Shown piece after piece: positions 1 through 9,039 of a stretch of DNA of 64,000 nt. This DNA is from Mesorhizobium sp. M8A.F.Ca.ET.218.01.1.1 (GTDB taxonomy: Bacteria > Pseudomonadota > Alphaproteobacteria > Rhizobiales > Rhizobiaceae). How positions within the stretch are numbered: position 1 is the stretch's first letter; each line of letters starts with the position of its first letter. Where the stretch lies: positions 168,382 to 232,381 of the forward strand of contig NZ_SRUZ01000001.1 in assembly GCF_004791165.1 (NCBI RefSeq), given 5' to 3'. The notes beneath the pieces are model-generated. The model saw nothing but the letters and a program-made list of their open reading frames with translations. It did not search any database and was not told where the DNA came from. The position numbers and the translations under genes were made by a program.

Positions 1-116
1 TCGCTCATCAGGTAAAGCCAGAAGCCGAGCATGGTTGAGCCGCCTTCGGCGTGCGCATGCTCTTCTTCCAGGTGGAAGACCGGTTCGGTGTCGGCCGTGA
101 TTGCCGTCGATGTCAT
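1..116 (-). CDS. cyoC: Cytochrome bo3 ubiquinol oxidase subunit III, N-terminal fragment
   Basis: Only the first 38 codons lie in the window; the gene runs off the left edge. The translation begins MTSTAITADTEPVF, passes an acidic, His-rich stretch (HLEEEHAHAEGG) and reaches GFWLYLMS, the start of the first membrane helix of CyoC. Subunit III is a membrane subunit that carries no redox centre. It follows cyoB after a 9-bp gap on the same strand, the normal cyoABCD order, so cyoD should lie just beyond the edge. The identification rests on the short N-terminus plus operon position. Confidence 0.85.
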   Translation of the reverse strand, partial: MTSTAITADTEPVFHLEEEHAHAEGGSTMLGFWLYLMS

Positions 117-125
117 GCTCAAACC

Positions 126-2123
126 CTAACCCTGAGCGGCGAGGAGCGTGGTCCTCGTCTTCTCCGTCTGCGAGACTTCGGCCGCCGGAATGTGGAAGTC
201 GCGGTGATAATTGAAGGTATGGCCGATCGCCGTGGCGATGAGGCAGACGAAGCTCAGCGCCGCCAGCCACCAGATGTACCAGATCAGGCCGAAGCCGAGC
301 GCGACGCTGAAGGCGGCTAGGATGATGCCGGTCCCGGTGTTGCTGGGCATGTGGATCGGTTTGAAGCCGGCGAGCGGCCTGATGTAGCTGGCCTGCTTCA
401 TTTCCCACCAGGCATCGTTGTCGCGAATAACCGGCGTGAAGGCGAAATTGTAGGCGGGCGGCGGTGAGGAGGTCGACCATTCGAGCGTGCGGCCGTCCCA
501 GGGATCGCCGGTCGGATCGGCAAGCGCCTCACGCCTGCGGATGGAGACGAAGATCTGGATCAGGAAGGCGGCGATGCCGCAGGCGATCAGCACCGCGCCG
601 AAGGCGGCGATGACGAACCATATCTGCAGCGAGGGATCATCGAACACACGCATGCGGCGCGTCACGCCCATCAGGCCGAGGATGTAGAGCGGCATGAAGG
701 CGAACCAGAAGCCGACCACCCAGCACCAGAACGAGACCTTGCCCCAGAACGGATCGAGCTTGAATCCGAAGGCCTTGGGCCACCAGTAGGCAATGCCGGC
801 GAACAGGCCGAACAGCACGCCGCCGATGATGACATTGTGGAAGTGGGCGATCAGGAACAGGCTGTTGTGCAGCACGAAGTCCGCCGGCGGCACGGCAAGC
901 AGCACGCCGGTCATGCCGCCGACAACGAAGGTGAGCATGAAGGCCAGCGTCCACATCATCGGCAGTTCGAAGCGGATGCGGCCGCGATACATGGTGAACA
1001 GCCAGTTGAATATCTTCGCCCCGGTCGGGATCGAGATGATCATCGTGGTGATGCCGAAGAAGGAATTGACGCTGGCGCCGGAGCCCATGGTGAAGAAGTG
1101 GTGCAGCCAAACAAGATACGACAGGATGGTGATGACCACCGTGGCGTAGACCATCGAGGTGTAGCCGAACAGGCGCTTGCCGGAGAAGGTCGAGGTGACC
1201 TCGGAAAAGACGCCGAACAGCGGCAGGATGAGGATGTAGACTTCCGGGTGACCCCATATCCAGATGAGGTTCACATACATCATCGGGTTACCGCCGAAGT
1301 CGTTGGTGAAGAAGTTGGTGCCGACATAGCGATCGAGCGCGAGCAGCGAGAGCACCGCCGTCAGCACCGGGAAGGAGGCGACGATCAGCACGTTGGTGCA
1401 GAGCGACGTCCAGGTGAAGACGGGCATGCGCATCATCGTCATGCCGGGCGCGCGCATCTTGATGATCGTGCAGATCAGGTTGATGCCCGACAGCGTCGTG
1501 CCGACACCCGCCACCTGCAGCGCCCAGATATAGTAGTCGACACCGACGTCGGGACTGTAGCCGATGCCGGAGAGCGGCGGATAGGCAAGCCAGCCGGTGC
1601 GGGCGAATTCGCCGACGAACAGCGAGGCCATGACGAGGATGGCGCCGCCGACCGTCATCCAGAACGAGAAACTGTTGAGGAATGGGAAGGACACGTCGCG
1701 CGCCCCGATCTGCAGCGGCACGACGAAGTTCATCAGCCCGGTGACGAAGGGCATCGCCACGAAGAAGATCATGATGACGCCGTGGGCGGTGAAGATCTGG
1801 TCGTAGTGATGTGAGTTCAGGTAGCCCTCGGAGCCGTTGAAGGCGATGGCCTGCTGGAGCCGCATCATGATGGCGTCCGAGAAGCCGCGCAAAAGCATGA
1901 CGAGGCCGAGCACCATGTACATGATGCCGATCTTCTTGTGGTCGACGCTGGTGAACCATTCGCGCCACAGATAGGTCCAGAGCTTGAAATAGGTGATCGC
2001 GCCGAGAAGCGCGATGCCGCCGAGCGCCACAGCGACGAAGGTGGCGACGACGATGGGTTCGTGCAGCGGCAGCGACTCCAAGGTGAGGCGGCCGAAAATG
2101 AATTTGGTCAGCGTATCGGGCAT
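126..2123 (-). CDS. cyoB: Cytochrome bo3 ubiquinol oxidase subunit I
   Basis: Catalytic subunit of the haem-copper quinol oxidase that reduces O2 to water and pumps protons across the inner membrane. The 665-residue product matches the usual length (E. coli CyoB has 663). It shows the helix [14 protein letters not shown], the CuB motif [12 protein letters not shown] with the crosslinked His-Tyr pair, the HHFFTMG loop and the haem ligand region [11 protein letters not shown]. An upstream in-frame ATG would add 98 residues, but these are Arg/Cys-rich and overlap cyo[12 protein letters not shown] at 2123 is the sensible start, with GAGAG a few bases upstream. It begins 10 bp after the cyoA stop, so the two are co-transcribed. 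Confidence 0.97.
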   Translation of the reverse strand: MPDTLTKFIFGRLTLESLPLHEPIVVATFVAVALGGIALLGAITYFKLWTYLWREWFTSVDHKKIGIMYMVLGLVMLLRGFSDAIMMRLQQAIAFNGSEGYLNSHHYDQIFTAHGVIMIFFVAMPFVTGLMNFVVPLQIGARDVSFPFLNSFSFWMTVGGAILVMASLFVGEFARTGWLAYPPLSGIGYSPDVGVDYYIWALQVAGVGTTLSGINLICTIIKMRAPGMTMMRMPVFTWTSLCTNVLIVASFPVLTAVLSLLALDRYVGTNFFTNDFGGNPMMYVNLIWIWGHPEVYILILPLFGVFSEVTSTFSGKRLFGYTSMVYATVVITILSYLVWLHHFFTMGSGASVNSFFGITTMIISIPTGAKIFNWLFTMYRGRIRFELPMMWTLAFMLTFVVGGMTGVLLAVPPADFVLHNSLFLIAHFHNVIIGGVLFGLFAGIAYWWPKAFGFKLDPFWGKVSFWCWVVGFWFAFMPLYILGLMGVTRRMRVFDDPSLQIWFVIAAFGAVLIACGIAAFLIQIFVSIRRREALADPTGDPWDGRTLEWSTSSPPPAYNFAFTPVIRDNDAWWEMKQASYIRPLAGFKPIHMPSNTGTGIILAAFSVALGFGLIWYIWWLAALSFVCLIATAIGHTFNYHRDFHIPAAEVSQTEKTRTTLLAAQG

Positions 2124-2133
2124 CGGCTGTCTC

Positions 2134-3315
2134 TCACAATTCACGCCGCAGCAGGCCGAGAGGCGGCGTATCCGCCTCGGCGCTGCGGCTGTCTGTTCCT
2201 GGCCGGAGCAGCCCCGCCCCGCGAAGCGGCGACAGGTTCTTCGCCGGCCAATAGCTCGGCCAGGCATCGCGCGACGCGCGTGAGACGGCAGCCGCCTCTT
2301 CCGCCGTGCAGATGCTGGCGACATAGGAGGGGTCGTTTCCGAACACCGCGCCACGCCGCGCGAGCTTGTCGTATTGCAGCGGCAAGGTGTTGCGCACACC
2401 GGCAAGACCGAGACCACCCTTGGCGTCGATCGACATCATCTCGTTCATGCACATCTTACCGCGCTCGACGCACAGATTGAGGATGGCGCCATAGAGGTTG
2501 GGATCGACGGAGGCGTAGTGCCGGACCGGTTCGTTCTCGCTCGGCTTTTCGAGTTCGAGATAGCTGTCGCGGTTGAGCGCCGCCGACGCGGTCCTGGCCT
2601 GTGCCACCCACTGGTCGAAGGCCTGGTCGGACAGGCCGTGGAAGGCGAAACGCATGCCCGAAAAGCCGGCGCCGCTGTAGTTGGCGGAGAAACCGCTATA
2701 GGTGCCCGGCCGGTTGATGACGGCGTGCAGCTTCGTCTCCATCGCCGGCATCGCGTAGATCTGTCCGGCAAGGGCTGGGATGTAGAAGGAATTCATCACC
2801 GCCGACGAGGTGATGCGGAAATCGATCGGCTGGTTGACCGGCGCCGCCAGCTCATTGACGGAGGCGATGCCGTAATCGGGATAGATGAAGAGCCATTTCC
2901 AGTCGAGCGCCACGACCTCGACCCTGAGGGGCTTGTGAAGCTGAGTGACGGGCTGGCCGGGTTCGATCCGGTCGATGCGGCGGTATGGGTCGAGCAGGTG
3001 GGTGCCGAGCCAGGTCAGCGCACCAAGGCATATGATGATGAGGAGCGGTGCCGCCCAGATCACCAGTTCCAGTTTCGTCGAATGGTCCCAGTCCGGCGCA
3101 TAGGTCGCCGAGGCGTTGGATTGCCGGTAGCGCCAGGCGAAAAAGACCGTCAGCGCCATAACCGGCACGATGATGATCAGCATCAGCAGGGTCGAGACCA
3201 CCAGCAGGTCGCGCTGCTGGGCCGCGACATCGCCCGCCGGCGCGAGCACGACCATGTCGCAGCCGCTCAACAGCCCGGCCAGGGAAAGCAGAAGCAAGGC
3301 TCCAAATCGTTTCAT
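2134..3315 (-). CDS. cyoA: Cytochrome bo3 ubiquinol oxidase subunit II
   Basis: Periplasm-facing subunit II of the quinol oxidase, 393 residues. It starts [19 protein letters not shown], a lipoprotein signal with lipobox LSGC, as in known CyoA proteins. Two membrane helices follow (around residues 40-65 and 85-105), then the cupredoxin-like domain ([18 protein letters not shown], then [18 protein letters not shown]). The Cys/His ligands of the CuA centre found in cytochrome c oxidases are not visible, which fits a quinol oxidase. The C-terminal part has [12 protein letters not shown], shared by CyoA homologues. First gene of cyoABC(D). Its promoter lies in the 205-bp region shared with the divergent transporter gene, which holds two palindromes. 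Confidence 0.96.
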   Translation of the reverse strand: MKRFGALLLLSLAGLLSGCDMVVLAPAGDVAAQQRDLLVVSTLLMLIIIVPVMALTVFFAWRYRQSNASATYAPDWDHSTKLELVIWAAPLLIIICLGALTWLGTHLLDPYRRIDRIEPGQPVTQLHKPLRVEVVALDWKWLFIYPDYGIASVNELAAPVNQPIDFRITSSAVMNSFYIPALAGQIYAMPAMETKLHAVINRPGTYSGFSANYSGAGFSGMRFAFHGLSDQAFDQWVAQARTASAALNRDSYLELEKPSENEPVRHYASVDPNLYGAILNLCVERGKMCMNEMMSIDAKGGLGLAGVRNTLPLQYDKLARRGAVFGNDPSYVASICTAEEAAAVSRASRDAWPSYWPAKNLSPLRGAGLLRPGTDSRSAEADTPPLGLLRREL

Positions 3316-3405
3316 CAGACACTGCCCTCGATGGATCGCCGCAGCGCGTTGCGATGTTGCAGTGCGGTATCGACAGAGGGCTACTGCCGGCGACGGCACG
3401 GTGAC

Positions 3406-3424
3406 ATTGGACAATTTGTCCAAT
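3406..3424. promoter_or_regulatory. 19-bp palindrome between cyoA and the MFS gene
   Basis: ATTGGACAA-T-TTGTCCAAT is a perfect 9-bp inverted repeat around one base. It lies 91 bp upstream of cyoA and 97 bp upstream of the divergent transporter gene. The compact symmetry is typical of an operator for a dimeric winged-helix repressor, but no regulator gene is adjacent and the cognate protein is unknown. Confidence 0.5.
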
Positions 3425-3450
3425 GCCCAGCCGGGCCGGGTCTGGCGCAG

Positions 3451-3463
3451 TGTGCATTGCACA
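3451..3463. promoter_or_regulatory. 13-bp palindrome TGTGCA-T-TGCACA
   Basis: A perfect 6-1-6 inverted repeat, 27 bp downstream of the palindrome at 3406 and 58 bp before the transporter start. The core TGTGCATTGCA also occurs in the inverted repeat upstream of the phasin gene (30963-31000), so the same regulator could act at both. Binding is inferred only. Confidence 0.35.
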
Positions 3464-3520
3464 ATGGGATTGCTACAAATGCGTCCCGGGTATTTCATCC
3501 ACGCGGTGGCGACGGACAAG

Positions 3521-4843
3521 ATGGCTCAGACTTCGACTGCCGAAACAAACAGCGAGTTGATCGGCTCGCATCATGGCCAGGTCAGCGCGGGCGATATCGC
3601 GGTCGGCGTGATCGTGGGCAGGACGTCGGAATTCTTCGACTTCTTCGTCTATGCGATCGCGTCCGTCATCGTGTTCCCCAAGCTGGTGTTTCCGACGCAT
3701 GATCCGCTCGTCGGAACGCTCTACTCCTTCGCCATCTTCGCGCTGGCCTTCATCGCCCGTCCCTTCGGCTCCGTCCTGTTCATGGCGGTCGATCGCGCCT
3801 ACGGTCGCGGTGCGAAATTGACGATCGCGCTGTTCCTGCTCGGCACCTCGACCGTCGCCATCGCGTTCCTTCCCGCCTATGGCGATATCGGCGCGCTCGC
3901 GATCTGGCTTTTGGCACTGGCCCGCATCGGGCAGGGCGTGGCGCTCGGCGGGACGTGGGACGGCCTGCCCTCGCTGCTGGCGCTGAACGCGCCACGGAAC
4001 CGGCGCGGCTTCTATGCCATGATCCCGCAACTGGGGGCTCCGATCGGCCTCATCGTGGCCAGCGCTCTCTTCGCCTTCTTCGTCGCCAACCTGTCGGCCG
4101 ACGACTTTCTTGCCTGGGGTTGGCGCTATCCCTTCTTCGTCGCGTTCGCCATCAATGTCGTGGCCCTGTTCGCCAGGCTGCGCATTGTGGTGACGCCCGA
4201 ATTCTCGAAACTGTACGAGAGCGGCGACCTCCAGCCGACGCGCATAAGGGACACGATCAGGGCCGAGGGCCGCAATGTCGTTATCGGCGCCTTCGCGCCG
4301 CTGGCGAGTTTCGCCCTGTTCCACATGGTGACGGTGTTTCCGCTCTCCTGGGTGTTCCTGTTCACCAATGAGGGGCCGGCGCGCTTCCTGGCGATCGAGG
4401 CGGTGAGCGCGCTGTTCGGCATCGCCGCCATCGTCGCGTCAGGCCCGCTCGCCGATCGTGTCGGACGCCGCGCGCTGCTCGGCGGTTCGGCGATCGCCAT
4501 CGCGACGTTCAGCGGCTTTGCCCCGCAGCTGCTGGATGGCGGCACCGTTGGCGAGGCCCTGTTCATGGTGCTGGGCTTCATCCTGCTGGGGCTGAGCTTC
4601 GGGCAATCGTCGGGTGTCGTCGCATCGAGCTTTTCGCGACAGCATCGCTATACCGGTTCGGCGATAACCTCGGATCTCGCCTGGATGTTCGGCGCCGGCT
4701 TCGCGCCACTCGCGGCATTGCTTTTGGCCGGCAATTTCGGCCTCATCGCCGCGGGCGCCTACCTGCTTTCGGGCGCGGCCTGCACCTTGCTTGCCTTGTG
4801 GATCGATGGACGGCGTTCGGCCGCGGACCGTCCGACCGACTGA
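3521..4843 (+). CDS. MFS transporter, metabolite:H+ symporter type
   Basis: Inner-membrane secondary transporter of 440 residues with about twelve hydrophobic segments. The opening GVIVGRTSEFFDFFVYAIAS and the central IARPFGSVLFMAVDRAYGRG match the MHS subfamily, which includes KgtP and ProP and imports organic acids or osmolytes with protons. The second half repeats the loop as GPLADRVGRRALLGG. Substrate cannot be read from the sequence. The start at MAQTSTAETN is preferred; an in-frame ATG at 3479 would add 14 residues, and neither has a strong ribosome-binding site. Transcribed away from cyoA, so the two may share control by redox or carbon state. Confidence 0.85.
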   Translation: MAQTSTAETNSELIGSHHGQVSAGDIAVGVIVGRTSEFFDFFVYAIASVIVFPKLVFPTHDPLVGTLYSFAIFALAFIARPFGSVLFMAVDRAYGRGAKLTIALFLLGTSTVAIAFLPAYGDIGALAIWLLALARIGQGVALGGTWDGLPSLLALNAPRNRRGFYAMIPQLGAPIGLIVASALFAFFVANLSADDFLAWGWRYPFFVAFAINVVALFARLRIVVTPEFSKLYESGDLQPTRIRDTIRAEGRNVVIGAFAPLASFALFHMVTVFPLSWVFLFTNEGPARFLAIEAVSALFGIAAIVASGPLADRVGRRALLGGSAIAIATFSGFAPQLLDGGTVGEALFMVLGFILLGLSFGQSSGVVASSFSRQHRYTGSAITSDLAWMFGAGFAPLAALLLAGNFGLIAAGAYLLSGAACTLLALWIDGRRSAADRPTD

Positions 4844-4896
4844 ACGCTCTATGGCGGCGAGGGTCAGCGAGCGTCGCAGGGCGGCTGCCCCGCCGG

Positions 4897-5679
4897 TCAG
4901 CGGAACATCGAACCGCCATCGACGTCGAGCGCCGCGCCATAGACGAAGCTCGCGGCGTCGGAGCACAGGAACAGGATCGCGGCGGCCATGTCGTCGGGCC
5001 GGCCCATGCGGCGTATGGGCAGATTGGCTGCGATGCGGTCCTTGAGGGCCGGGTCGATGTGGGAATGCATCGGCGAATCGGTCGGCCCCGGATTGAGGGC
5101 GTTGATGCGCACCGCCTTTCCCGCCAGTTCGCGCGCGACCGACTTCACCAGCGACAGCGTGCCGGCCTTCGAGGCCGCATAGGCCGTGTCGGCGATAAGG
5201 CCGCCACCGCCATGCACGCCGGCGTCCGATGCCACGCAGACGATGTTTCCCCCGCCGCTGCCCTGCATGCGCTGCACCGCGCCTTGGACCGTGAAGAAGG
5301 TGCCCAGCAAGTTGACGCCCAGCACGCGCTGCCAGTGCGCCCAATCCTGGTCGGGGATTCGCTTGGCGGTGATAATCGCGGCACAGGTGACGACATTGTC
5401 GAGCCGCGCCAGCCTGGCATCGCAATAGTCGAACATGCGCCCGATGCTGTCGGGATCACCCATGTCGGCCACCACCTTGTGCGGCGTCCCGGCCATCCCG
5501 CCCAGCTCTTCATGGCGCCTTGCAAGGCCGTCCGCATCACGGTCGCACATCACGACCTCGGCCCCCTTGGAGAGGAATGCACGGGCGGTTTCGAAACCCA
5601 TGCCGCTTGCGGCACCGGTCACCAGCACAGTCTTGCCGGCAAAGCTGTCCGGGGCAAATGTGGCGTATGCGTCGATCAT
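4897..5679 (-). CDS. Short-chain dehydrogenase/reductase
   Basis: A 260-residue classical SDR that should oxidise or reduce a hydroxyl/keto group with NAD(P). The cofactor motif TGAASGMG lies near residue 21, Asp near 46 (VVMCDRDAD) favours NAD, and the catalytic YAASK is near residue 170. The usual NNAG is replaced by TCAA (VVTCAAII). The C-terminus DVDGGSMFR is normal for the family. Last gene of a minus-strand set with an enolase-superfamily enzyme and two unknown proteins; a 70-bp gap separates it from the preceding gene. Context suggests a dehydrogenase step on a sugar acid or polyol. Its 3' end is convergent with the MFS gene. Confidence 0.88.
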   Translation of the reverse strand: MIDAYATFAPDSFAGKTVLVTGAASGMGFETARAFLSKGAEVVMCDRDADGLARRHEELGGMAGTPHKVVADMGDPDSIGRMFDYCDARLARLDNVVTCAAIITAKRIPDQDWAHWQRVLGVNLLGTFFTVQGAVQRMQGSGGGNIVCVASDAGVHGGGGLIADTAYAASKAGTLSLVKSVARELAGKAVRINALNPGPTDSPMHSHIDPALKDRIAANLPIRRMGRPDDMAAAILFLCSDAASFVYGAALDVDGGSMFR

Positions 5680-5749
5680 GATTTCTCCATGAGATCGAAA
5701 GAGGGATGGCCAGCCGTAGGCGAGGCCTGTGACGTTGGCGCGAGCCGGT

Positions 5750-6085
5750 TCAGGCCTTCAGGTGCAGCGTCACCAGCACTGTACATTCGGCGCCGCTGTC
5801 GAACCTTGCCGCGACGCGCAGCCAGTTGCCGAAATGGGCTAGCCGCGCCATCGCCACGGCGTCGCGCTCCTTTGGCATCGGAAACTCGGTGCCCTCGCGC
5901 AGCCAGTGCATGCCGTCCGGCGAGACCTCGACCCATGCCGTGGCGATGGGGCCGACGGGTTGCTTGAGCGCCCGCACGAAGAAGATCGCCTCGCGCGCCC
6001 ATCCCGCCTCGTAGGGCTCGCTGGCGGCTTCGCCACGCCAGCGTTCGTTGCGGGAGACGACCGCGGTGATGTTCTCGGGCAGCAT
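5750..6085 (-). CDS. Uncharacterised 111-residue protein of the sugar cluster
   Basis: I do not recognise the family. The start MLPENITAVVSRNERW at 6085 overlaps the stop of the previous gene (ATGA), so translation is coupled. The protein has no signal peptide or membrane segment and looks beta-rich: alternating strands such as IATAWVEVSPDGMHW, LRVAARFD and CTVLVTLHLKA. The phrase VEVSPDGMHWLREGTEF resembles the edge of a carbohydrate-binding or jelly-roll fold, which is a guess. It is consistently placed with the 303-residue protein upstream, so the two may form a complex. Confidence 0.65.
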   Translation of the reverse strand: MLPENITAVVSRNERWRGEAASEPYEAGWAREAIFFVRALKQPVGPIATAWVEVSPDGMHWLREGTEFPMPKERDAVAMARLAHFGNWLRVAARFDSGAECTVLVTLHLKA

Positions 6086-6996
6086 CAGAAATCTCCCGAG
6101 ATGCAGATGGAATCGACGTAGAGGAAGGCTCGTTTGGCGACGTCGGTTTCGGCGAAAAGGCCGAAGTTGAGCATGCACCACAGGTTCTTCATCGCCGGGA
6201 TGCGGATCGAATCGAAGCCCGAGAGATCAAAGCTGCGATCGTTGCACCTGAGCCCGAGCGCCGTCATCGTCGCCAGATCGAAATCGAAGCACAAATACGT
6301 CCAGTTCACCTTGGTGGGGATTTCGTTGTAGCACAGACGCTGCGATCCGCCGGGAAGATCGACCCAGCCCTCCGGCGACAGATGGTAGTGGCTGATCGTC
6401 TTGTTGTCGGTGCCGATCGGGGTGATCCTTTCGGTCTCGCGCTTGTACTGCCATTTCTGCAGATGCTGGCCGTCGAGCGCGTTCAAGAAGCGCAGATGCG
6501 GCATGACGCGATCGTTGTTGCCGTCCTGGTCCCCGCCCTGCAGATCGAAGAGGAGGCCGACGGAGCGCACGTCGGTTTCGGACAGCTTCAGCGTGTTGGC
6601 CTCCGGCTTGAAGGTAAAATAAATTTCGAAACGGATCGGCCCGCGTTTGCGGAATGTGTGGCGTTTGATGGCGACGTTGCGGGCGCCCGCCACCGGTCGC
6701 GTCGCGATCTTGAGGGCATAGGACGAATCCATCCCGCCATGCGAGCCCGCGTCCCAGTGGGCGAGCGTCGACAGCATCGCGCTGGTGTGCTGCGCGTAGC
6801 CCGGCAGCATGGTGTCGAGATCGTCCTCGTAGTTGCCGACAAGCTGCGACCAGCCGCAATGACCGCGCGCGAAATTGTCGAACGACAATATCCGCGGCAG
6901 CGGATCGAAACGGCTGAGCGCGGGGTCCGCGCGCAGCAGCGCCAAGCGCATCGCCTCGGTCAGGTCGCCGGTCTGGTCTGGAGTCTGGTTCTTCAT
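6085..6996 (-). CDS. Uncharacterised 303-residue protein of the sugar cluster
   Basis: No recognisable enzyme motif. The sequence is soluble, without a signal peptide, rich in Trp, Tyr and Phe, and predicted beta-rich (IRFEIYFTFKPEAN, VGLLFDLQGGDQDGNND, WTYLCFDFDLATMTALGL). It contains HCGWSQLVGNYEDDLD near residue 46 and ends LYVDSICISGDF. The look is that of a beta-sandwich sugar-recognition or unassigned DUF protein. It lies 13 bp after the enolase-superfamily gene and overlaps the following 111-residue gene by one base pair pattern ATGA. The neighbours argue for a role in degrading or recognising the sugar-type substrate, but this is not shown by the sequence. Confidence 0.7.
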   Translation of the reverse strand: MKNQTPDQTGDLTEAMRLALLRADPALSRFDPLPRILSFDNFARGHCGWSQLVGNYEDDLDTMLPGYAQHTSAMLSTLAHWDAGSHGGMDSSYALKIATRPVAGARNVAIKRHTFRKRGPIRFEIYFTFKPEANTLKLSETDVRSVGLLFDLQGGDQDGNNDRVMPHLRFLNALDGQHLQKWQYKRETERITPIGTDNKTISHYHLSPEGWVDLPGGSQRLCYNEIPTKVNWTYLCFDFDLATMTALGLRCNDRSFDLSGFDSIRIPAMKNLWCMLNFGLFAETDVAKRAFLYVDSICISGDF

Positions 6997-7009
6997 CTGG
7001 TCTTCGGCC

Positions 7010-8155
7010 TCATTCGGCTTTCAGTTTCTTGACGGCTTTCCAATCGATTTCGATGCCGAGCCCGGGTTTTTGCGGGACATCGAGCGTGCCGTTCTTCTGC
7101 CTGACGCAGCCGGGCGCGAGATCGGCCAGATGCGTCTTGAACGGGCTGACATCACACTCGCATTCCATCACGCCGAAGTTCGGCATAGCGGCTGCCAGGT
7201 GGACGCTTGCGGTCTCGCAGACGATGCCGGACATGCCGATATGCGGAGCGTAGCGGACGTCATGCGCGGCGGCGTATTCGGCCATGCGGCGCGTCTCGGA
7301 GATGCCGCCGGCGCGCGCCACGTCCGGCTGCAGCACCGATAGCGTGCGGTTGGCGATCAGGCGTTGCGCCTGGTCGAGGGTGAAATTGCTCTCGCCCCCG
7401 GCCAGCGGTACGTCGCAGCGCCGACGCAATTCCTCATAGCCCTGCTCGTTCTCCGGCTGCAGCGGCTCCTCGAACCAGAAATAGCCATTTGCCGAAAGCG
7501 CGCAGCCGACCTCTACGGCCTCGTCCAGATTGTAGGCCCAGTTCGCATCGACACAGAGCCCGATCGCGTCTCCGGCCCGCTTGCGGATGCGCTCGATGCG
7601 CTTGCAGGCGTCCCGCACAGGGCGTGCCATCTTGACCTTGATGCATGTAAAACCCTCGGCGACGTAGCGGTCGAGTTCAGCGTCGGCGGCTTTGTCGTCG
7701 ACCCAGTTGACGGCCGCCGCGTAGACGTCGATGCGATCACGTCCGACGCCGCCAAGAAGTTTGGCGATCGGCTGTCCGGTTGCCTTGCCCAGTATATCCC
7801 ATAGCGCGATATCGACGCCGGCGATGGCCTCGATCAGCATACCGCCTGCCCTGCCCGACAAAGCGCGGCGCATCGACTGCCACAAGGCGCCGATGTTGCG
7901 AGCGTCCTGGCCGAGCAGGCGCGGCCTGAGTGAACTTTCGATCAACTCGACATAGGCCTTGGGTGAAAATCGCGCCAGGGTTTCGCCGACCCCGCCAATG
8001 CCGTCGGTGGTGCGCACTTCGACCAGAACCAGCGACACCTTTTCGTAGACGCCCCATGACGTGACCGTCGGCCTGGGCAGCGTCTGACTGAGGGGATGGG
8101 CTATCACCTCGGCAATCTTCAGCGGCCCGGCCACGGTTGGATCGCTCATGCGCAT
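7010..8155 (-). CDS. Mandelate racemase/muconate lactonizing family enzyme (probable sugar-acid dehydratase)
   Basis: Enolase-superfamily enzyme of 381 residues. The N-terminal capping domain is followed by a TIM barrel carrying the KxK base motif (TCIKVKMAR), three metal ligands in VDANWAY, WFEEPLQPEN and GGESNF, an Asp in QPDVARAGG and a His in PHIGMSG. The Lys pair plus His-Asp dyad is the mandelate racemase subgroup pattern, shared by many acid-sugar dehydratases. The natural substrate is unknown; the nearby sugar importer and SDRs favour an aldonate or similar. First gene of the minus operon, divergent from the GntR regulator. ATG at 8149 is an alternative start two codons in. Confidence 0.9.
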   Translation of the reverse strand: MRMSDPTVAGPLKIAEVIAHPLSQTLPRPTVTSWGVYEKVSLVLVEVRTTDGIGGVGETLARFSPKAYVELIESSLRPRLLGQDARNIGALWQSMRRALSGRAGGMLIEAIAGVDIALWDILGKATGQPIAKLLGGVGRDRIDVYAAAVNWVDDKAADAELDRYVAEGFTCIKVKMARPVRDACKRIERIRKRAGDAIGLCVDANWAYNLDEAVEVGCALSANGYFWFEEPLQPENEQGYEELRRRCDVPLAGGESNFTLDQAQRLIANRTLSVLQPDVARAGGISETRRMAEYAAAHDVRYAPHIGMSGIVCETASVHLAAAMPNFGVMECECDVSPFKTHLADLAPGCVRQKNGTLDVPQKPGLGIEIDWKAVKKLKAE

Positions 8156-8213
8156 CGATACCAGACTTCCCTCGTCCCTGCGGATGGCTCGTCATAACGC
8201 TCACTTATAAACT

Positions 8214-8238
8214 TAGCAACCAGAAAACTTAGTTGCTA
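8214..8238. promoter_or_regulatory. Inverted repeat, probable GntR operator
   Basis: TAGCAAC, 11 bases, then GTTGCTA, embedded in two copies of AACTTAG. It lies 58 bp upstream of the enolase-superfamily gene and 42 bp upstream of the regulator gene, in an AT-richer patch. Position and symmetry suit binding by the adjacent FadR-type regulator controlling both operons; inferred from sequence only. Confidence 0.5.
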
Positions 8239-8280
8239 TGTTTGGGACAATCGTGCTAGGCAGCCAAAAGAGGATCCCGA

Positions 8281-9039
8281 ATGGCCACAGAAGCAGCACG
8301 CAAATCGATTTTCGCCGTGAAGCCCGCGAGCCCATCACGCCTCGCGGATGGGGTCTCAGATGCAATCGCAGCGGCGCTGTTCGACGGGCGCATCGCCCCT
8401 GGCGAGGCGTTGCCGCCGGAAGGCGAGATCGCCCGGGAGTTCGGCGTCTCCAAGCCGATTGCACGCGAGGCGCTGCGCCAGCTGACCAGCGCGGGCCTGG
8501 TGTCGACGCAGCAAGGCAAGGTCGCGCGCGCCAAGGCGCTCAGTGGCGAGCCTATGGACCGCATCTATGCCTATGCCGTCCGTTCAAGCCTGACGCGGCT
8601 TCAGGAAGCCAACGAGATGCGCCGGGTCATCGAGGTCGGCATCGCCCGGCTTGCCGCCGAGCGCCGCGATCCGCGGGGGCTGGACCTGATGCGCCAGGCT
8701 TTGCTCGACATGCGGGCCGGCATTGGCAAGCCGGGTGATTTCACGCAGGCCGACATCATGTTCCACCTCGGCCTCGCGACAGCCACTGGAAATTCCATGA
8801 TCCGCATCCAGATGGAAGGGATGCGTTCGGTCCAACGGGAGGTTTCGGAGCTGTTCTCACGACGCTCCAATCGCACCGAGGCGGATTGGCGCGCCACCGT
8901 TGAACGGCACCAGGCAATCCATGACGCGATCGCGGCGGGCGACACCGACCTCGCGGACCGGCGCGTCCACGAACACTTCGACGCGGCCGACATCGCTTCG
9001 TTCGAGGTCGCCGACAAGCTCGGGGAGCCGTCGCCTTGA
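8281..9039 (+). CDS. GntR-family transcriptional regulator, FadR subfamily
   Basis: A 252-residue regulator. The N-terminal winged helix-turn-helix spans about residues 20-90 with the typical GEALPPEGEIAREFGVSKPIAREALRQL. The all-helical FCD effector domain follows, with RRVIEVGIARLAAERR, a metal/ligand Asp-His region (ADIMFHLGLATATGN) and HQAIHDAIAAGD near the end. FCD regulators usually sense carboxylates such as sugar acids, fitting the neighbouring dehydratase and importer. It opens the plus-strand operon, and its stop overlaps the TTG start of the next SDR gene. Likely represses both divergent operons through the inverted repeat at 8214-8238. Confidence 0.92.
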   Translation: MATEAARKSIFAVKPASPSRLADGVSDAIAAALFDGRIAPGEALPPEGEIAREFGVSKPIAREALRQLTSAGLVSTQQGKVARAKALSGEPMDRIYAYAVRSSLTRLQEANEMRRVIEVGIARLAAERRDPRGLDLMRQALLDMRAGIGKPGDFTQADIMFHLGLATATGNSMIRIQMEGMRSVQREVSELFSRRSNRTEADWRATVERHQAIHDAIAAGDTDLADRRVHEHFDAADIASFEVADKLGEPSP

